Shown piece after piece: positions 19,202 to 27,987 of a stretch of 64,000 bases of DNA. How positions within the stretch are numbered: position 1 is the first letter of the stretch; every line of letters begins with the position of its first letter. Origin of the DNA: Prochlorococcus sp. AG-686-J21 (GTDB lineage Bacteria; Cyanobacteriota; Cyanobacteriia; PCC-6307; Cyanobiaceae); NCBI GenBank assembly GCA_003210285.1, contig QCVS01000002.1:89591-153590 (forward strand). The letters are read 5' to 3'. The notes under the pieces were generated by a model that worked only from the letters and a program-made list of their open reading frames with translations, did not search any database and had not been told where the DNA came from. The translations under genes and the position numbers were made by a program.

Positions 19202-19317
19202 ACCCATGTACCATTAGTGGAGCCGAAAGCTGTGAAAATAGCAACTGCTATAAAAATATAAGGCGCAAGTTTGAAAGATAATTTTTGAGTTTTGTTTTTT
19301 GATTTAATGATTGTCAT
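19198..19317 (-). CDS. Small single-span membrane protein, 39 residues
   Basis: Starts at the ATG 19315-19317. The N-terminus is strongly basic (MTIIKSKNKTQKLSFK), then comes one membrane helix (LAPYIFIAVAIFTAFG) and a short polar end STNGTWV. The positive-inside rule would put the N-terminus in the cytoplasm. It overlaps the start of the 36-residue gene by 4 bases, so the two look like a two-gene operon. An 8-bp perfect inverted repeat lies 91-113 bases upstream. I do not recognise the family; candidates include small subunits of thylakoid complexes, but no signature (for example the ExxNGR motif of Hli proteins) is present. Confidence 0.55.
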   Translation of the reverse strand: MTIIKSKNKTQKLSFKLAPYIFIAVAIFTAFGSTNGTWV

Positions 19318-19681
19318 TTGTTCATCCGTTTATACTAAGAAATATAACATAGTATTACTATCTGTGAAGCTTAATTCATAAAAGAACTCTAAATTACTTC
19401 ATAAAGTAACAGTTTCGTCACAAAACTGTTTATAAACTTATATCTTTTGCGTAATTTGTTTAGGAATGTGTTTGATTTAAGATTTAATTTTAAAATTGAA
19501 ATTTATACCTCCTAGCTGATACCACAAATAATTTATATGTTAGAAATTTTATATTTAAGAGACAAAAACCTTTATATCAAATCCTTTAAAAAGGAATGCG
19601 GTTAATGCGCTAGAGTTGTCAGAGGGCAAAAAAACAAAATTTTGCTATAGTAACCTCAGTTGTTTATAGCTGAAAAGCCTT
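19318..19681. other. 364-base intergenic region between the small-protein pair and tRNA-Leu
   Basis: No coding frame longer than about 15 codons with a start was found on either strand. The region serves as the upstream region of both the minus-strand small-protein operon and the plus-strand tRNA-Leu. It contains a perfect inverted repeat at 19408-19430, and a TATAGT box about 30 bases before the tRNA that could be its -10 element. Apart from these I see nothing definable in it. Confidence 0.5.
19408..19430. promoter_or_regulatory. Perfect 8-bp inverted repeat
   Basis: AACAGTTT at 19408-19415 and AAACTGTT at 19423-19430 are exact reverse complements separated by CGTCACA. It lies 91 bases upstream of the ATG of the 39-residue membrane protein and 252 bases upstream of tRNA-Leu. 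No T-run follows on either strand, so an operator for a dimeric regulator, or a hairpin in a leader RNA, is more likely than a terminator. The binding protein is unknown. Confidence 0.4.
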
Positions 19682-19763
19682 GGGAGCGTGGTGGAATTGG
19701 TAGACGCACCGCACTCAAAATGCGGCACCTTCGGGTATGTCGGTTCAAGTCCGACCGCTCCCA
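19682..19763 (+). tRNA. tRNA-Leu (anticodon CAA)
   Basis: The 7-bp acceptor stem GGGAGCG (19682-19688) pairs with CGCTCCC (19756-19762), followed by discriminator A. The anticodon stem CCGCA/TGCGG encloses the loop CTCAAAA with anticodon CAA. There is a long variable arm (CACCTTCGGGTATG region), as expected for a class II tRNA, and a standard T arm with GGTTCAAGTCC. The CCA end is not encoded. argD begins 5 bases downstream. Confidence 0.96.
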
Positions 19764-19768
19764 CTTTG

Positions 19769-20944
19769 ATGAATACTTATACAAGGTTTGATATATCTTT
19801 TAAAAAAGGTAATGGCTGTTGGCTTTGGGACACTAAAGGTAAGAAATATCTTGACGCAGTTGCTGGTATAGCAACGTGTAGTCTTGGGCATAGCGATAGA
19901 ATCCTTAGAAAAAAGTTATTAGCTCAATTAAAAAAAGTTCAGCATATTTCTAATCTTTATAAAATTGAAGAGCAAGAAGAATTAAGTAATTATCTAACTA
20001 AGGAGAGTTGCGCAGAAAGTGTTTTTTTCTGCAATAGTGGTGCCGAGGCGAATGAGTCAGCGATTAAATTAATAAGAAAATACGGCAACACAACATTTTC
20101 AGGTAAAGAAACTTTTATTCTTGCTGCTGAATCTAGTTTTCATGGGAGAACACTCGCAACTTTAAGCGCGACTGGTCAGCCCAAATATCAAGAAGGTTTT
20201 GGGCCAATGGTTAAAGGATTTAAATTTTTTAAATACAACGATATAGCTTCAGTGAAAAAATTAATTGATGAATGTCAAAAAAATAACCAAAGAGTTTCTG
20301 GGGTTTTAATTGAACCTATTCAAGGAGAAGGAGGAGTAATCCCTGGAGACAAATTATTTTTCAAAGAATTAAGAGAGATTTGTAATCAAAATAATTCTCT
20401 TTTGATTCTCGATGAAGTTCAGAGTGGAGTAGGAAGAACTGGAAAAATGTGGGGGTATGAGAATCTAGAAATTGAACCTGATGGATTCACATTAGCTAAA
20501 GGACTTGGAGGAGGTCATGCTATTGGTGCTTTATTAGTACAAGAAAAAGCTAATATTTTTAATCCGGGAGATCATGCAAGTACATTTGGTGGTAATCCCT
20601 TTGCTTGCAGGGCTGCTTTGACAGTTTTGGAAGAAATTACACGACGTAAAATTCTTAAAAACGTTATCGAAAGAGGTGCTCAATTAAATCAGGGTTTTAC
20701 TAAAATTTCAGCGAAATTCCCTAAAATTATTAGTAGCATAAGAGGACTAGGATTAATACAAGGTCTTGTTATAAATGATTCCTACACAGATGCAAAAACA
20801 ATCACATTAAAAGCTTTTGATAAAGGTTTACTTTTAGTACCGGCAGGAGGAAACGTGGTTCGTTTTGTACCTCCATTGATAATTTCTAGAAATGAGATCA
20901 ATATACTTTTAAAGAAGTTAGATTTAATTTTCGAAGAGATATAA
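19769..20944 (+). CDS. argD: Acetylornithine aminotransferase
   Basis: 391 residues from the ATG at 19769, five bases after the tRNA-Leu; a longer frame running back through the tRNA is not used. The enzyme is a class III PLP aminotransferase that makes N-acetylornithine in arginine synthesis. Motifs: CSLGHSD, FFCNSGAEANESAIKL, SFHGRTLATLSATGQ, VLIEPIQGEGG, LILDEVQSGVGRTGK and LAKGLGGG with the PLP lysine at residue 244, then HASTFGGNPFACRAAL. The last motif and the glycine after LAKGLG favour ArgD over other class III members. folC follows after 12 bases on the same strand. Confidence 0.95.
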   Translation: MNTYTRFDISFKKGNGCWLWDTKGKKYLDAVAGIATCSLGHSDRILRKKLLAQLKKVQHISNLYKIEEQEELSNYLTKESCAESVFFCNSGAEANESAIKLIRKYGNTTFSGKETFILAAESSFHGRTLATLSATGQPKYQEGFGPMVKGFKFFKYNDIASVKKLIDECQKNNQRVSGVLIEPIQGEGGVIPGDKLFFKELREICNQNNSLLILDEVQSGVGRTGKMWGYENLEIEPDGFTLAKGLGGGHAIGALLVQEKANIFNPGDHASTFGGNPFACRAALTVLEEITRRKILKNVIERGAQLNQGFTKISAKFPKIISSIRGLGLIQGLVINDSYTDAKTITLKAFDKGLLLVPAGGNVVRFVPPLIISRNEINILLKKLDLIFEEI

Positions 20945-20956
20945 ATTCTATTAATT

Positions 20957-22195
20957 TTGTTAAATGAAAACATTGAGATTTTTGATTTAATCTCGCCCAA
21001 ATTAGAAAGGGAAAATATTCAATTAGGATTATCAAGAATAAAAAATGCTTTAAGAGATTTAGATGACCCGTGCAAAAATATTCCCGCTATTCAAATTGTA
21101 GGAACCAATGGTAAAGGTTCGATTACAGCTTTCATAGAAAACATTCTTTATACAGATAAAAAGAATATTGGGGTAACTACTTCTCCTCACCTTTTAGATA
21201 TCTGTGAAAGGATTAGAGTGAACAAAGAGAAGATTAGTAAGGAAGAATTTGAAAGACTATTTAAGAAAATAAAAAATAATCTTTCAACCCATAAATTATC
21301 TCCATTTGAACAAATTATTTGTTGCGCACTAAATTTTTTTGATTTAAAAAAAGTAGATTTATTAATTCTTGAAGCTGGTTTAGGTGGACGATTAGACGCC
21401 ACTACAGCCCATCCTTTTAGGCCAATAATTGCTATTGGAAATATAGGTTTAGACCATAAAGAATATCTTGGAGACTCAATTGAAAAAATTGCAAAAGAAA
21501 AAGTAGCTGTAATTGAAAAAGATGCATTTGTTATTTCTTGTCGTCAAGAAGCTGAAGTTGAGAAAATAATTAAAGCAAGAGTCCAACAAGTAGGTGCAAA
21601 AATAATATGGAAAGAATCACTCTCTAACGATTATGAAATTGGTTTAAAAGGAAATTTTCAAAAACGAAATGCAGCTGTTGCTATTGGAGTAATTGAAGAA
21701 CTAATTAATTTTGGCTTTAAGGTTAAAGAATGCTCCATTAAGAAAGGACTTAATAATGCAAAATGGAGCGGGAGGTTAGAAATAATTAACTGTTTTAATA
21801 AAAAAATTCTTGTTGATTCTGCACATAACTACTCTGCTGCAAAAGCCCTTTCAGAGGAAAGGGAAACTTGGAATAATAATCAGGAAGGGATTTATTGGAT
21901 TTTAGGAGTCCAAATACACAAAGATATTGCCTCAATGATAAAAGTTCTTATTAAAGAAAATGATCATATACTTTTAGTCCCAGTTCCTAATCAAGAAAGT
22001 TGGACATTAAAAGGTATTTCTAATTTTAATGAGCTTAAACATTTAAATATAAATGAGTTTGAAAAATTTGATCTTGCTTTTAACTATCTTTTGGAGCTTA
22101 AAAAATGGCCAAAATGTAATCCTGTTCTTACAGGCTCAATATTTTTAGTTGCTGAGTTTATTAAATTTGCAAATAATAAAAGTTTTAAATATTAA
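20957..22195 (+). CDS. folC: Folylpolyglutamate / dihydrofolate synthase
   Basis: 412 residues from a TTG start at 20957; the nearby ATG is in another frame. FolC adds glutamate to dihydropteroate and to folates. The ATP P-loop is QIVGTNGKGSITAFIEN (about residues 47-63), followed by TSPHLLDICERIRVN, LEAGLGGRLDATTA and GLDHKEYLGDSIEKIAKEK, and the C-terminal Mur-ligase-type domain with VDSAHNYSAAKAL. It is 12 bases after argD, likely in the same transcript. The 3' end overlaps the convergent FAD-oxidase gene by 11 bases. Confidence 0.94.
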   Translation: MLNENIEIFDLISPKLERENIQLGLSRIKNALRDLDDPCKNIPAIQIVGTNGKGSITAFIENILYTDKKNIGVTTSPHLLDICERIRVNKEKISKEEFERLFKKIKNNLSTHKLSPFEQIICCALNFFDLKKVDLLILEAGLGGRLDATTAHPFRPIIAIGNIGLDHKEYLGDSIEKIAKEKVAVIEKDAFVISCRQEAEVEKIIKARVQQVGAKIIWKESLSNDYEIGLKGNFQKRNAAVAIGVIEELINFGFKVKECSIKKGLNNAKWSGRLEIINCFNKKILVDSAHNYSAAKALSEERETWNNNQEGIYWILGVQIHKDIASMIKVLIKENDHILLVPVPNQESWTLKGISNFNELKHLNINEFEKFDLAFNYLLELKKWPKCNPVLTGSIFLVAEFIKFANNKSFKY

Positions 22196-23540
22196 ACTCA
22201 TCTTTTATTTCCCATCCTTGCAATTTTCCAGGATTTAATAAACCTTTTGGATCAAATTTTAATTTTGCTTTTACTTGATCAGAATCAATAACTCCTAATC
22301 CACCTCCCTCAACAGTTAATACATGTGGATTAAAAATAATTGCTCCCAGTTTCTTACAATTATCAATTATTTGGTTTATTTGATCTGAACTATGCCATTT
22401 TATTAAAGGCAAAGCAGCTAATCTAGGGACTCCTTGTTGAGCAACTGCTTCAATATGCCAAAGAATATTCTTTTCCCATTTTTCTCTCAAAGAATTAATT
22501 AATTTGAATTCCTTATCTAGAGGTAAAAGCATCTGTAAATATGTCCAGTTTTTGTCCTTTGCTCTCATATGAAGGGTTGTATGATTCCACACTACTTCAG
22601 AGATTCCATTTGTTAATTTATCTTCTTCTCCAAGAAAAAAAGAATTAACTTCATATTTTTTGCAAATTAACTCAATAGTTTTTACCCCCCCAAGCGTTGA
22701 TTGAAGCAAAATCTTGTGACTTTTAGATTTACCTTTAAACCAGTTAGGCATTTGATCTACAATTTCCTTCTCAAGAATTGCGCCAAGCTTCAAGTCAATT
22801 GCTGCAGAAGTACATGTTTTTAATATTTCGATTGTCTTATTTAATTCTTCACAGTCAATTACTATCGAGTACCACTTACGTTTTATATCAGTAGCGATTA
22901 ATAATGAAGTAATAATTCCATTAGTTCCATAAGCATGATTTAAAGGTTCTGATTCTTGAGCATCAAATCTTAGTAATTTAGGCTCTTCATTTAATGTTAC
23001 AGCTTCTAAACCGATAAGATTCCCAGGATCTCTTAAAAAACCCCATCTAATTGATCCAATACCTCCTGAGCCCCCTGAAATAAAACCTCCTATAGTTGCA
23101 GTTTTCCATGTACTGGGAAGCAACCTTAATTCTCTTCCATATTTTTCTAGTTCTTTATTTAAATCTCCCATTAAGCATCCAGATTGTACCTTTACGAAAC
23201 CTGTCTCAGGATAAAATTCTTCTATTTTATTTAAACAATTCATTTGCATAACAATGCCTTTAAACAAAGGGACAGCTTGTCCATAATTACCTGTACCTGA
23301 ACCTCTTAAAGTAAGTGGTATAGATAATTCCCAACAAATTCCTGCTACTTTCATTACTGCATTTTGATCGGTAGGTCTTACCACCAAATCAGCGATACAA
23401 CCATCTAGTCTCTTTTCGAGTATTGGAGAATAATTATAAAAGTCTTTTGAAAGCCTTTTTACATCGGAAGTCTTTTCAATAATTTCTAAATTATCAATTC
23501 TTTTTAATTGTTCTATTAATTTTGAGTTTCTTAATGACAT
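22185..23540 (-). CDS. FAD-binding oxidase (GlcD-like)
   Basis: 451 residues of the vanillyl-alcohol-oxidase/GlcD flavoprotein family. The PCMH FAD-binding half shows ADLVVRPTDQNAVMKVAGI, IPLTLRGSGTGNYGQAVPL and GGFISGGSGGIGSIRWGF; the C-terminus carries the family end DPKGLLNPGKLQGW. GlcD oxidises glycolate in other bacteria; here the substrate is not proven, and the sequence is shorter than typical GlcD. It is the second gene of a pair with an amidohydrolase 38 bases upstream on the same strand. Overlaps folC by 11 bases tail-to-tail. Confidence 0.85.
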   Translation of the reverse strand: MSLRNSKLIEQLKRIDNLEIIEKTSDVKRLSKDFYNYSPILEKRLDGCIADLVVRPTDQNAVMKVAGICWELSIPLTLRGSGTGNYGQAVPLFKGIVMQMNCLNKIEEFYPETGFVKVQSGCLMGDLNKELEKYGRELRLLPSTWKTATIGGFISGGSGGIGSIRWGFLRDPGNLIGLEAVTLNEEPKLLRFDAQESEPLNHAYGTNGIITSLLIATDIKRKWYSIVIDCEELNKTIEILKTCTSAAIDLKLGAILEKEIVDQMPNWFKGKSKSHKILLQSTLGGVKTIELICKKYEVNSFFLGEEDKLTNGISEVVWNHTTLHMRAKDKNWTYLQMLLPLDKEFKLINSLREKWEKNILWHIEAVAQQGVPRLAALPLIKWHSSDQINQIIDNCKKLGAIIFNPHVLTVEGGGLGVIDSDQVKAKLKFDPKGLLNPGKLQGWEIKDEFNI

Positions 23541-23578
23541 TAATAATTAATTTTTTACTTTAAATATAAAATAATTGA

Positions 23579-24814
23579 TTAGCTATACAATTCGCCGTTT
23601 ATCAGGACTTCTCTTTTTAAATTAGTTGAGAAAATATCTGCCCACTTTTCAGCATCTAAAAGAACAAAATCCACAGGGCAACCTTTTTTAACCAACCCGT
23701 CCCAATTTAAATTTAATAATCTACTTGGTGACAAGAAAATGGAAGATAAAGTCAATCTTTCCCAAGGATTTAATTGAAGCATTGGCATTGCAAGAGACAT
23801 CAAATAAACGGGATCGTAATTACCAAATGGATACCATGGATCTTGAACATTATCGCTCCCGATAGAAACATCGACTAATGATTTTTGTAGTTGCTTTATT
23901 GGTGCAACTGGTCTTTTTAAAGATGTACTTTTTTCATTACGATTGAGCAGCCAGAAATTTGTAAGAGGAAGAGCAATCACTTTTATATTTTTCTCAGCAA
24001 TTTTACTTCCCAGATTAAGAATCTCATTATTATTTAGAGATAAAATACTACTTAAATGACTACACGTTATTGGGACTTTAATATTTAATCTATCAATAGT
24101 TTCCAAAAGAACTTTTATACCCGCTCCTGGCTCAATATTTGATTCATCTATGTGTAGATCAATTTCTAATTTATATTTATCTGCAAGCAAGAGAGTTTTA
24201 GAGAGTAAGTATTTTAATTTTGTTTTATTTATGAAGGGAGGGACAAGAACACCCCCTAAAATACCATTTTCCTTAGAAAACATTTTTGCCAAATCCTCTC
24301 CATGAGGAGTATCCCAAAACTCCAATGGAGCTAATGCTACATATTGCAATTTCAACTTAGAAGAATACTTTTTTTGAAGTTTAAAGAGCTCATCCCAAAT
24401 ATTATTATCCTGACTTTCGTAGGTATCAACATGACTTCTAATAGCTCTATAACCATTTTTAAGTGCCAAGTTTAGTGATTTTTCAGCTCTCTCTAAAACT
24501 TTATTTATAGACCGAGTTTTATGCTCATCTAAATTTACTGATAATGCCTCTTGATAGTTTGATTTAAAATTAGGAAACTCTCCAAAAGTGAAAGATTTAT
24601 CAAAATGTGAGTGAGTTTCAACAAATCTTGGAAAAAGAATTTTTTTTGGTTTATTTTTTTTGATTTTTAACGGCTTTAGTTCAGAAACAATTCCTTTTTC
24701 CCAAGCAACAAAAACAGAAGCAAAATCCTCATTATCAACTTTGAGGTTATCAGCATCTTCAATTTCACAAAGGCTTCTCGGTATAAGAACCTCTGTGTTT
24801 CCGGAATTACTCAA
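23579..24814 (-). CDS. Amidohydrolase superfamily protein (cytosine-deaminase/CodA-like)
   Basis: 411 residues from a TTG start (24814). It has the metal ligands of a CodA-type amidohydrolase: FVETHSHFDKSFTF (HxH pair), a strand ending YRAIRSHVDTYES, EIDLHIDES, ITCSHLSS and VSIGSDNVQDPWYPFGNYDP with the catalytic aspartate. CodA-like enzymes deaminate cytosine or related heterocycles, but many members act on other ring amides, so the substrate is open. No membrane segments. Probably co-transcribed with the downstream FAD oxidase; the pairing hints at a shared small catabolic or salvage route, which is inference only. Confidence 0.82.
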   Translation of the reverse strand: MSNSGNTEVLIPRSLCEIEDADNLKVDNEDFASVFVAWEKGIVSELKPLKIKKNKPKKILFPRFVETHSHFDKSFTFGEFPNFKSNYQEALSVNLDEHKTRSINKVLERAEKSLNLALKNGYRAIRSHVDTYESQDNNIWDELFKLQKKYSSKLKLQYVALAPLEFWDTPHGEDLAKMFSKENGILGGVLVPPFINKTKLKYLLSKTLLLADKYKLEIDLHIDESNIEPGAGIKVLLETIDRLNIKVPITCSHLSSILSLNNNEILNLGSKIAEKNIKVIALPLTNFWLLNRNEKSTSLKRPVAPIKQLQKSLVDVSIGSDNVQDPWYPFGNYDPVYLMSLAMPMLQLNPWERLTLSSIFLSPSRLLNLNWDGLVKKGCPVDFVLLDAEKWADIFSTNLKREVLINGELYS

Positions 24815-24948
24815 GATTTAATTTACTTTTATTTTATTTTAAAACATCAATAAAACTTATACAGAAATAGGAAATTACTTCAAAATCTTCTTAAACATAC
24901 AAATATGCATGAAATTTTACACGTAAGTTGTTAAATTTATAAATGTGA

Positions 24949-25022
24949 GGCGGGCGTCGCCAAGTGGTTAAGGCAGTGGCTTGTGGCGCCGCTATTCGGG
25001 GGTTCGAATCCCCTCGCTCGCC
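24949..25022 (+). tRNA. tRNA-His (anticodon GTG)
   Basis: Acceptor stem GCGGGCG (24950-24956) pairs with CGCTCGC (25015-25021), with discriminator C at 25022 and an encoded G at 24949 that supplies the extra G(-1) base typical of tRNA-His. The anticodon stem GTGGC/GCCGC flanks the loop TTGTGGC with anticodon GTG at 24983-24985. The T arm GGGGGTTCGAATCCCC is standard. CCA is not encoded. Confidence 0.96.
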
Positions 25023-25095
25023 CTCAAAAATATTGCTCCAAAATTATTTAAATTATAATTTTGAATTAACAAATCCCTTTAAAACTTTTAGCAAA

Positions 25096-26490
25096 GTGCT
25101 AGCCAAACCAATACAAGAAGAAAAAAAGTCTTATCAAAATTCCTCTATTGGTAGTTATTGGATAACAACTTTTGGTTGCCAAATGAATAAAGCAGATTCC
25201 GAAAGGATGGCTGGCACTCTTGAGAAAATGGGATATTCAAGAGCTATTGATGAATTAAAAGCTGATTTAGTTTTATATAACACCTGCACAATAAGAGATA
25301 GTGCTCAGCAAAAGGTTTACAGCTTTTTAGGAAAACAAGTCAAAAGAAAGCATAGTACTCCAAAATTAAAATTAGTTGTAGCAGGTTGCCTAGCACAACA
25401 AGAGGGTGAGTCTCTTTTAAGAAGAGTTCCCGAACTTGATCTAATCATGGGACCACAACATGTTAATAATCTTGAAAATCTTTTAGAGAGGGTTGATTCA
25501 GGTAATCAAGTCGTTGCCACTGAAGAAACTTTTATATCTGAAGATATTACTAATGCGAGAAGAGATAGCTCTATTTGTGCCTGGGTGAACATCATTTATG
25601 GTTGCAATGAAAGATGCTCTTATTGTGTTGTCCCATCTGTTAGAGGTAAAGAGCAGTCAAGATATCCAGATGCAATTAAAAGTGAAATACAAACTTTAGC
25701 TCAAAATAATTTTAAAGAGGTAACTCTTTTAGGGCAAAATATTGATGCCTATGGTAGAGATCTTCCTGGAACGACAAAAGAAGGGAGAAAAGAAAATACC
25801 CTTACTGATCTTCTTTATTTTATTCACGATGTAGATGGAATTAGTAGAATAAGATTTTCTACTAGTCATCCAAAATATTTTTCAAAAAAACTTATAAAAG
25901 CTTGTAATGAATTAGACAAAGTTTGTGAGCATTTTCATATTCCGTTTCAAAGTGGTAGTAATGAAATCCTGAGATTGATGGCTAGAGGTTACACGATCGA
26001 AAAATATAAAAGAATAATTGAAAATATAAGACTATTAATGCCAAATGCATCAATTACTGCTGATGCAATAGTTGCTTTCCCCGGAGAAACAGAAAACCAA
26101 TATCGTGAGACATTAGAATTAATATCTGATATTGGTTTTGATCAAGTAATGACCGCCGCCTATTCTCCAAGACCAAATACCCCAGCAGCCATATGGGATA
26201 ATCAAATTCCTGAAGAAGTTAAAAAAGAAAGATTAAAAGAAATTAATGAACTAGTTGGAACAACCTCTAAAAAAAGAAATCAAAGATATTTAAATAATAC
26301 TGAAAGTGTTTTAATTGAGGGATTGAATCCAAAAAATACCTCACAAATAATGGGGAGGACCAGAACCAACAGACTTACTTTTGTAGAAATACCAAAAAAT
26401 AGTGGATTTAATTATTCATTTGGTGATGAAATAAATGTTAAAATAACGGAAGCGAGATCCTTTTCTTTAAGCGGTCAAATTTGTAAGTAA
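25096..26490 (+). CDS. miaB: tRNA-2-methylthio-N6-isopentenyladenosine synthase MiaB
   Basis: 464 residues from the GTG at 25096, which gives [14 protein letters not shown]; the open frame runs upstream into the tRNA-His and is not coding there. MiaB is a radical-SAM methylthiotransferase acting on A37 of tRNAs reading UNN codons. The N-terminal UPF0004 domain carries [28 protein letters not shown] and [11 protein letters not shown] (three cluster-binding cysteines), the radical SAM cluster is [12 protein letters not shown] with Cys170, Cys174 and Cys177, and a C-terminal TRAM domain follows. ddl starts 10 bases downstream. Confidence 0.96.
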   Translation: MLAKPIQEEKKSYQNSSIGSYWITTFGCQMNKADSERMAGTLEKMGYSRAIDELKADLVLYNTCTIRDSAQQKVYSFLGKQVKRKHSTPKLKLVVAGCLAQQEGESLLRRVPELDLIMGPQHVNNLENLLERVDSGNQVVATEETFISEDITNARRDSSICAWVNIIYGCNERCSYCVVPSVRGKEQSRYPDAIKSEIQTLAQNNFKEVTLLGQNIDAYGRDLPGTTKEGRKENTLTDLLYFIHDVDGISRIRFSTSHPKYFSKKLIKACNELDKVCEHFHIPFQSGSNEILRLMARGYTIEKYKRIIENIRLLMPNASITADAIVAFPGETENQYRETLELISDIGFDQVMTAAYSPRPNTPAAIWDNQIPEEVKKERLKEINELVGTTSKKRNQRYLNNTESVLIEGLNPKNTSQIMGRTRTNRLTFVEIPKNSGFNYSFGDEINVKITEARSFSLSGQICK

Positions 26491-26500
26491 TTTTTCTAAA

Positions 26501-27565
26501 ATGTTAGAAAAAAAATGTATTGGAATAATTTTTGGAGGAGAATCTAACGAGCATTATATTTCAATATCTTCCGCTAAGACAGTTTTTAAAGCATTAATTT
26601 CCAAAACAAACATAGATAGATTTATGGTTAAAGCTTTTTATATTAATAAGCATGGAGTTTGGCTTGAAAACGAGAAATCTCTCGAATTATTAAAAGAAGA
26701 AGATAACAGAAATGAAGCGGTCGACAAGTACCAAGTATTACCTAAAGGAGAAATAAACTTTTTAGACAAAATAGAATTCCAAAGTATCGATATATGGTTC
26801 CCCCTTTTGCATGGTTTAAATGGTGAAGATGGTGCAATTCATGGATTATTAAAATTTACCCAAAAACCCCTAGTGGGAGGAGGAATTTTAGGTTCTGCAC
26901 TTGGAATGGATAAAATATTAATGAAAAAAATATTTTCACATCTAGCAATTCCACAAGTAAATTATTTAGCTATCCAAAATTATGATCTTAGTGATGTTAA
27001 TGTTAAAAATAATTTATCTTTTAAGATTATTGAAAAATTAAAGTTACCAGTTTTTATTAAGCCTGCCAATTCAGGATCTTCACTTGGCATTTCTAAGGCC
27101 AAAACTAAATCAGAAATATTTAAAGCTTTAGAAAAGGCTTGGGAAATAGACTCAAGGATTGTTATCGAGGAAGGTTTGGATGTTAGAGAACTTGAATGCG
27201 GAATCATTGGCAATTTAAAACTTTCCGTATCTGAAATAGGTGAAGTTTGCTATTCAACAGATTGGTACGATTATGATTCAAAATATTCGATGGCTAATCA
27301 AATAATTATTCCAGCTGATATTGATTCTCAAATCTCTAAACAAATTAAAGATATTGCTATTCGAAGTTGTAGAGCATTAAATGTTTACGGGTTTGCAAGG
27401 GTTGATTTCTTTTTAGAAAAGATTTCAAATAAAATTTTTCTGAATGAAATAAATACAATTCCTGGTTTTACTAGTAATAGTATGTTTCCCATGCTTTGGG
27501 ATGCTTCAGGTTTAAATATTGATCAACTTGTGGCTAAACTAATTTATATATCCTCAGATTTATAG
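26501..27565 (+). CDS. ddl: D-alanine--D-alanine ligase
   Basis: 354 residues of the ATP-grasp family. It makes the D-Ala-D-Ala dipeptide of peptidoglycan. Signatures: GIIFGGESNEHYISISSA at the N-terminus, LHGLNGEDGAIHGLL, LPVFIKPANSGSSLGISKA and the C-terminal FLNEINTIPGFTSNSMFPML with the Mg-binding residues. It is followed at 11 bases by a small membrane protein gene, then ftsQ and ftsZ, the classic division-and-cell-wall order (ddl-ftsQ-ftsZ; ftsA is absent, as usual in cyanobacteria). Confidence 0.97.
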   Translation: MLEKKCIGIIFGGESNEHYISISSAKTVFKALISKTNIDRFMVKAFYINKHGVWLENEKSLELLKEEDNRNEAVDKYQVLPKGEINFLDKIEFQSIDIWFPLLHGLNGEDGAIHGLLKFTQKPLVGGGILGSALGMDKILMKKIFSHLAIPQVNYLAIQNYDLSDVNVKNNLSFKIIEKLKLPVFIKPANSGSSLGISKAKTKSEIFKALEKAWEIDSRIVIEEGLDVRELECGIIGNLKLSVSEIGEVCYSTDWYDYDSKYSMANQIIIPADIDSQISKQIKDIAIRSCRALNVYGFARVDFFLEKISNKIFLNEINTIPGFTSNSMFPMLWDASGLNIDQLVAKLIYISSDL

Positions 27566-27576
27566 ATTAAAGTCAA

Positions 27577-27987
27577 ATGTTGCATGGACTACTTTGGTTA
27601 CCATTACTTTTAATCTTCGTTCTATTAACAGCTCTTGGTTGGCTAGAAAGAAGAAGACAAAATCTTTTTAGGAATTGGGCTACTGGTTCTGAAATTTGCA
27701 AGTTAGATAGTTCTGGTGCAGCCTTTTTAAAAGATGGGGAATTAAGATGGAGTGCATTTGAAGCTGGAATATTTGAAGAGAAAGACAGTTTTACAATAAA
27801 GAAACTAGAACTAGTAGAGTTAATGGCCCTTACCTCAGGAGAAGCTCCTTTAACCGATGAATCTCAAGGTAAGTGTAGACTCAGACTCGTTGGGGATGGG
27901 AAAGAGATGGATGTTCCATTTTCAGATGCAGAGAGAGCTAGAGAATGGATGGATCAACTGATGGAAAAATCTAGATGTGATTTGTGA
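27577..27987 (+). CDS. Conserved cyanobacterial protein with N-terminal membrane anchor
   Basis: 136 residues that I cannot assign to a named family. Residues 1-20 (MLHGLLWLPLLLIFVLLTAL) form a membrane anchor followed by the basic stretch ERRRQNLFRNW, so the soluble part probably stays cytoplasmic. The remainder, about residues 35-136, alternates short strands and helices and ends with SDAERAREWMDQLMEK. It is placed between ddl and ftsQ, with its stop codon overlapping the ftsQ GTG start (GTGA), so translation of the two is probably coupled. A role in division or envelope assembly is suggested by position only. Confidence 0.8.
   Translation: MLHGLLWLPLLLIFVLLTALGWLERRRQNLFRNWATGSEICKLDSSGAAFLKDGELRWSAFEAGIFEEKDSFTIKKLELVELMALTSGEAPLTDESQGKCRLRLVGDGKEMDVPFSDAERAREWMDQLMEKSRCDL

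Noticed and set aside
19688..19768. ArgD N-terminal extension
   Set aside because: The 27 extra codons are the tRNA-Leu sequence; the ATG at 19769 gives the normal ArgD start.
19682..25022. Genomic island bounded by tRNA-Leu and tRNA-His
   Set aside because: Genes between them (argD, folC, oxidase, amidohydrolase) look like ordinary core genes; no integrase and no duplicated tRNA end was seen.
24964..25095. MiaB N-terminal extension
   Set aside because: It runs through tRNA-His; the GTG at 25096 gives the family N-terminus.
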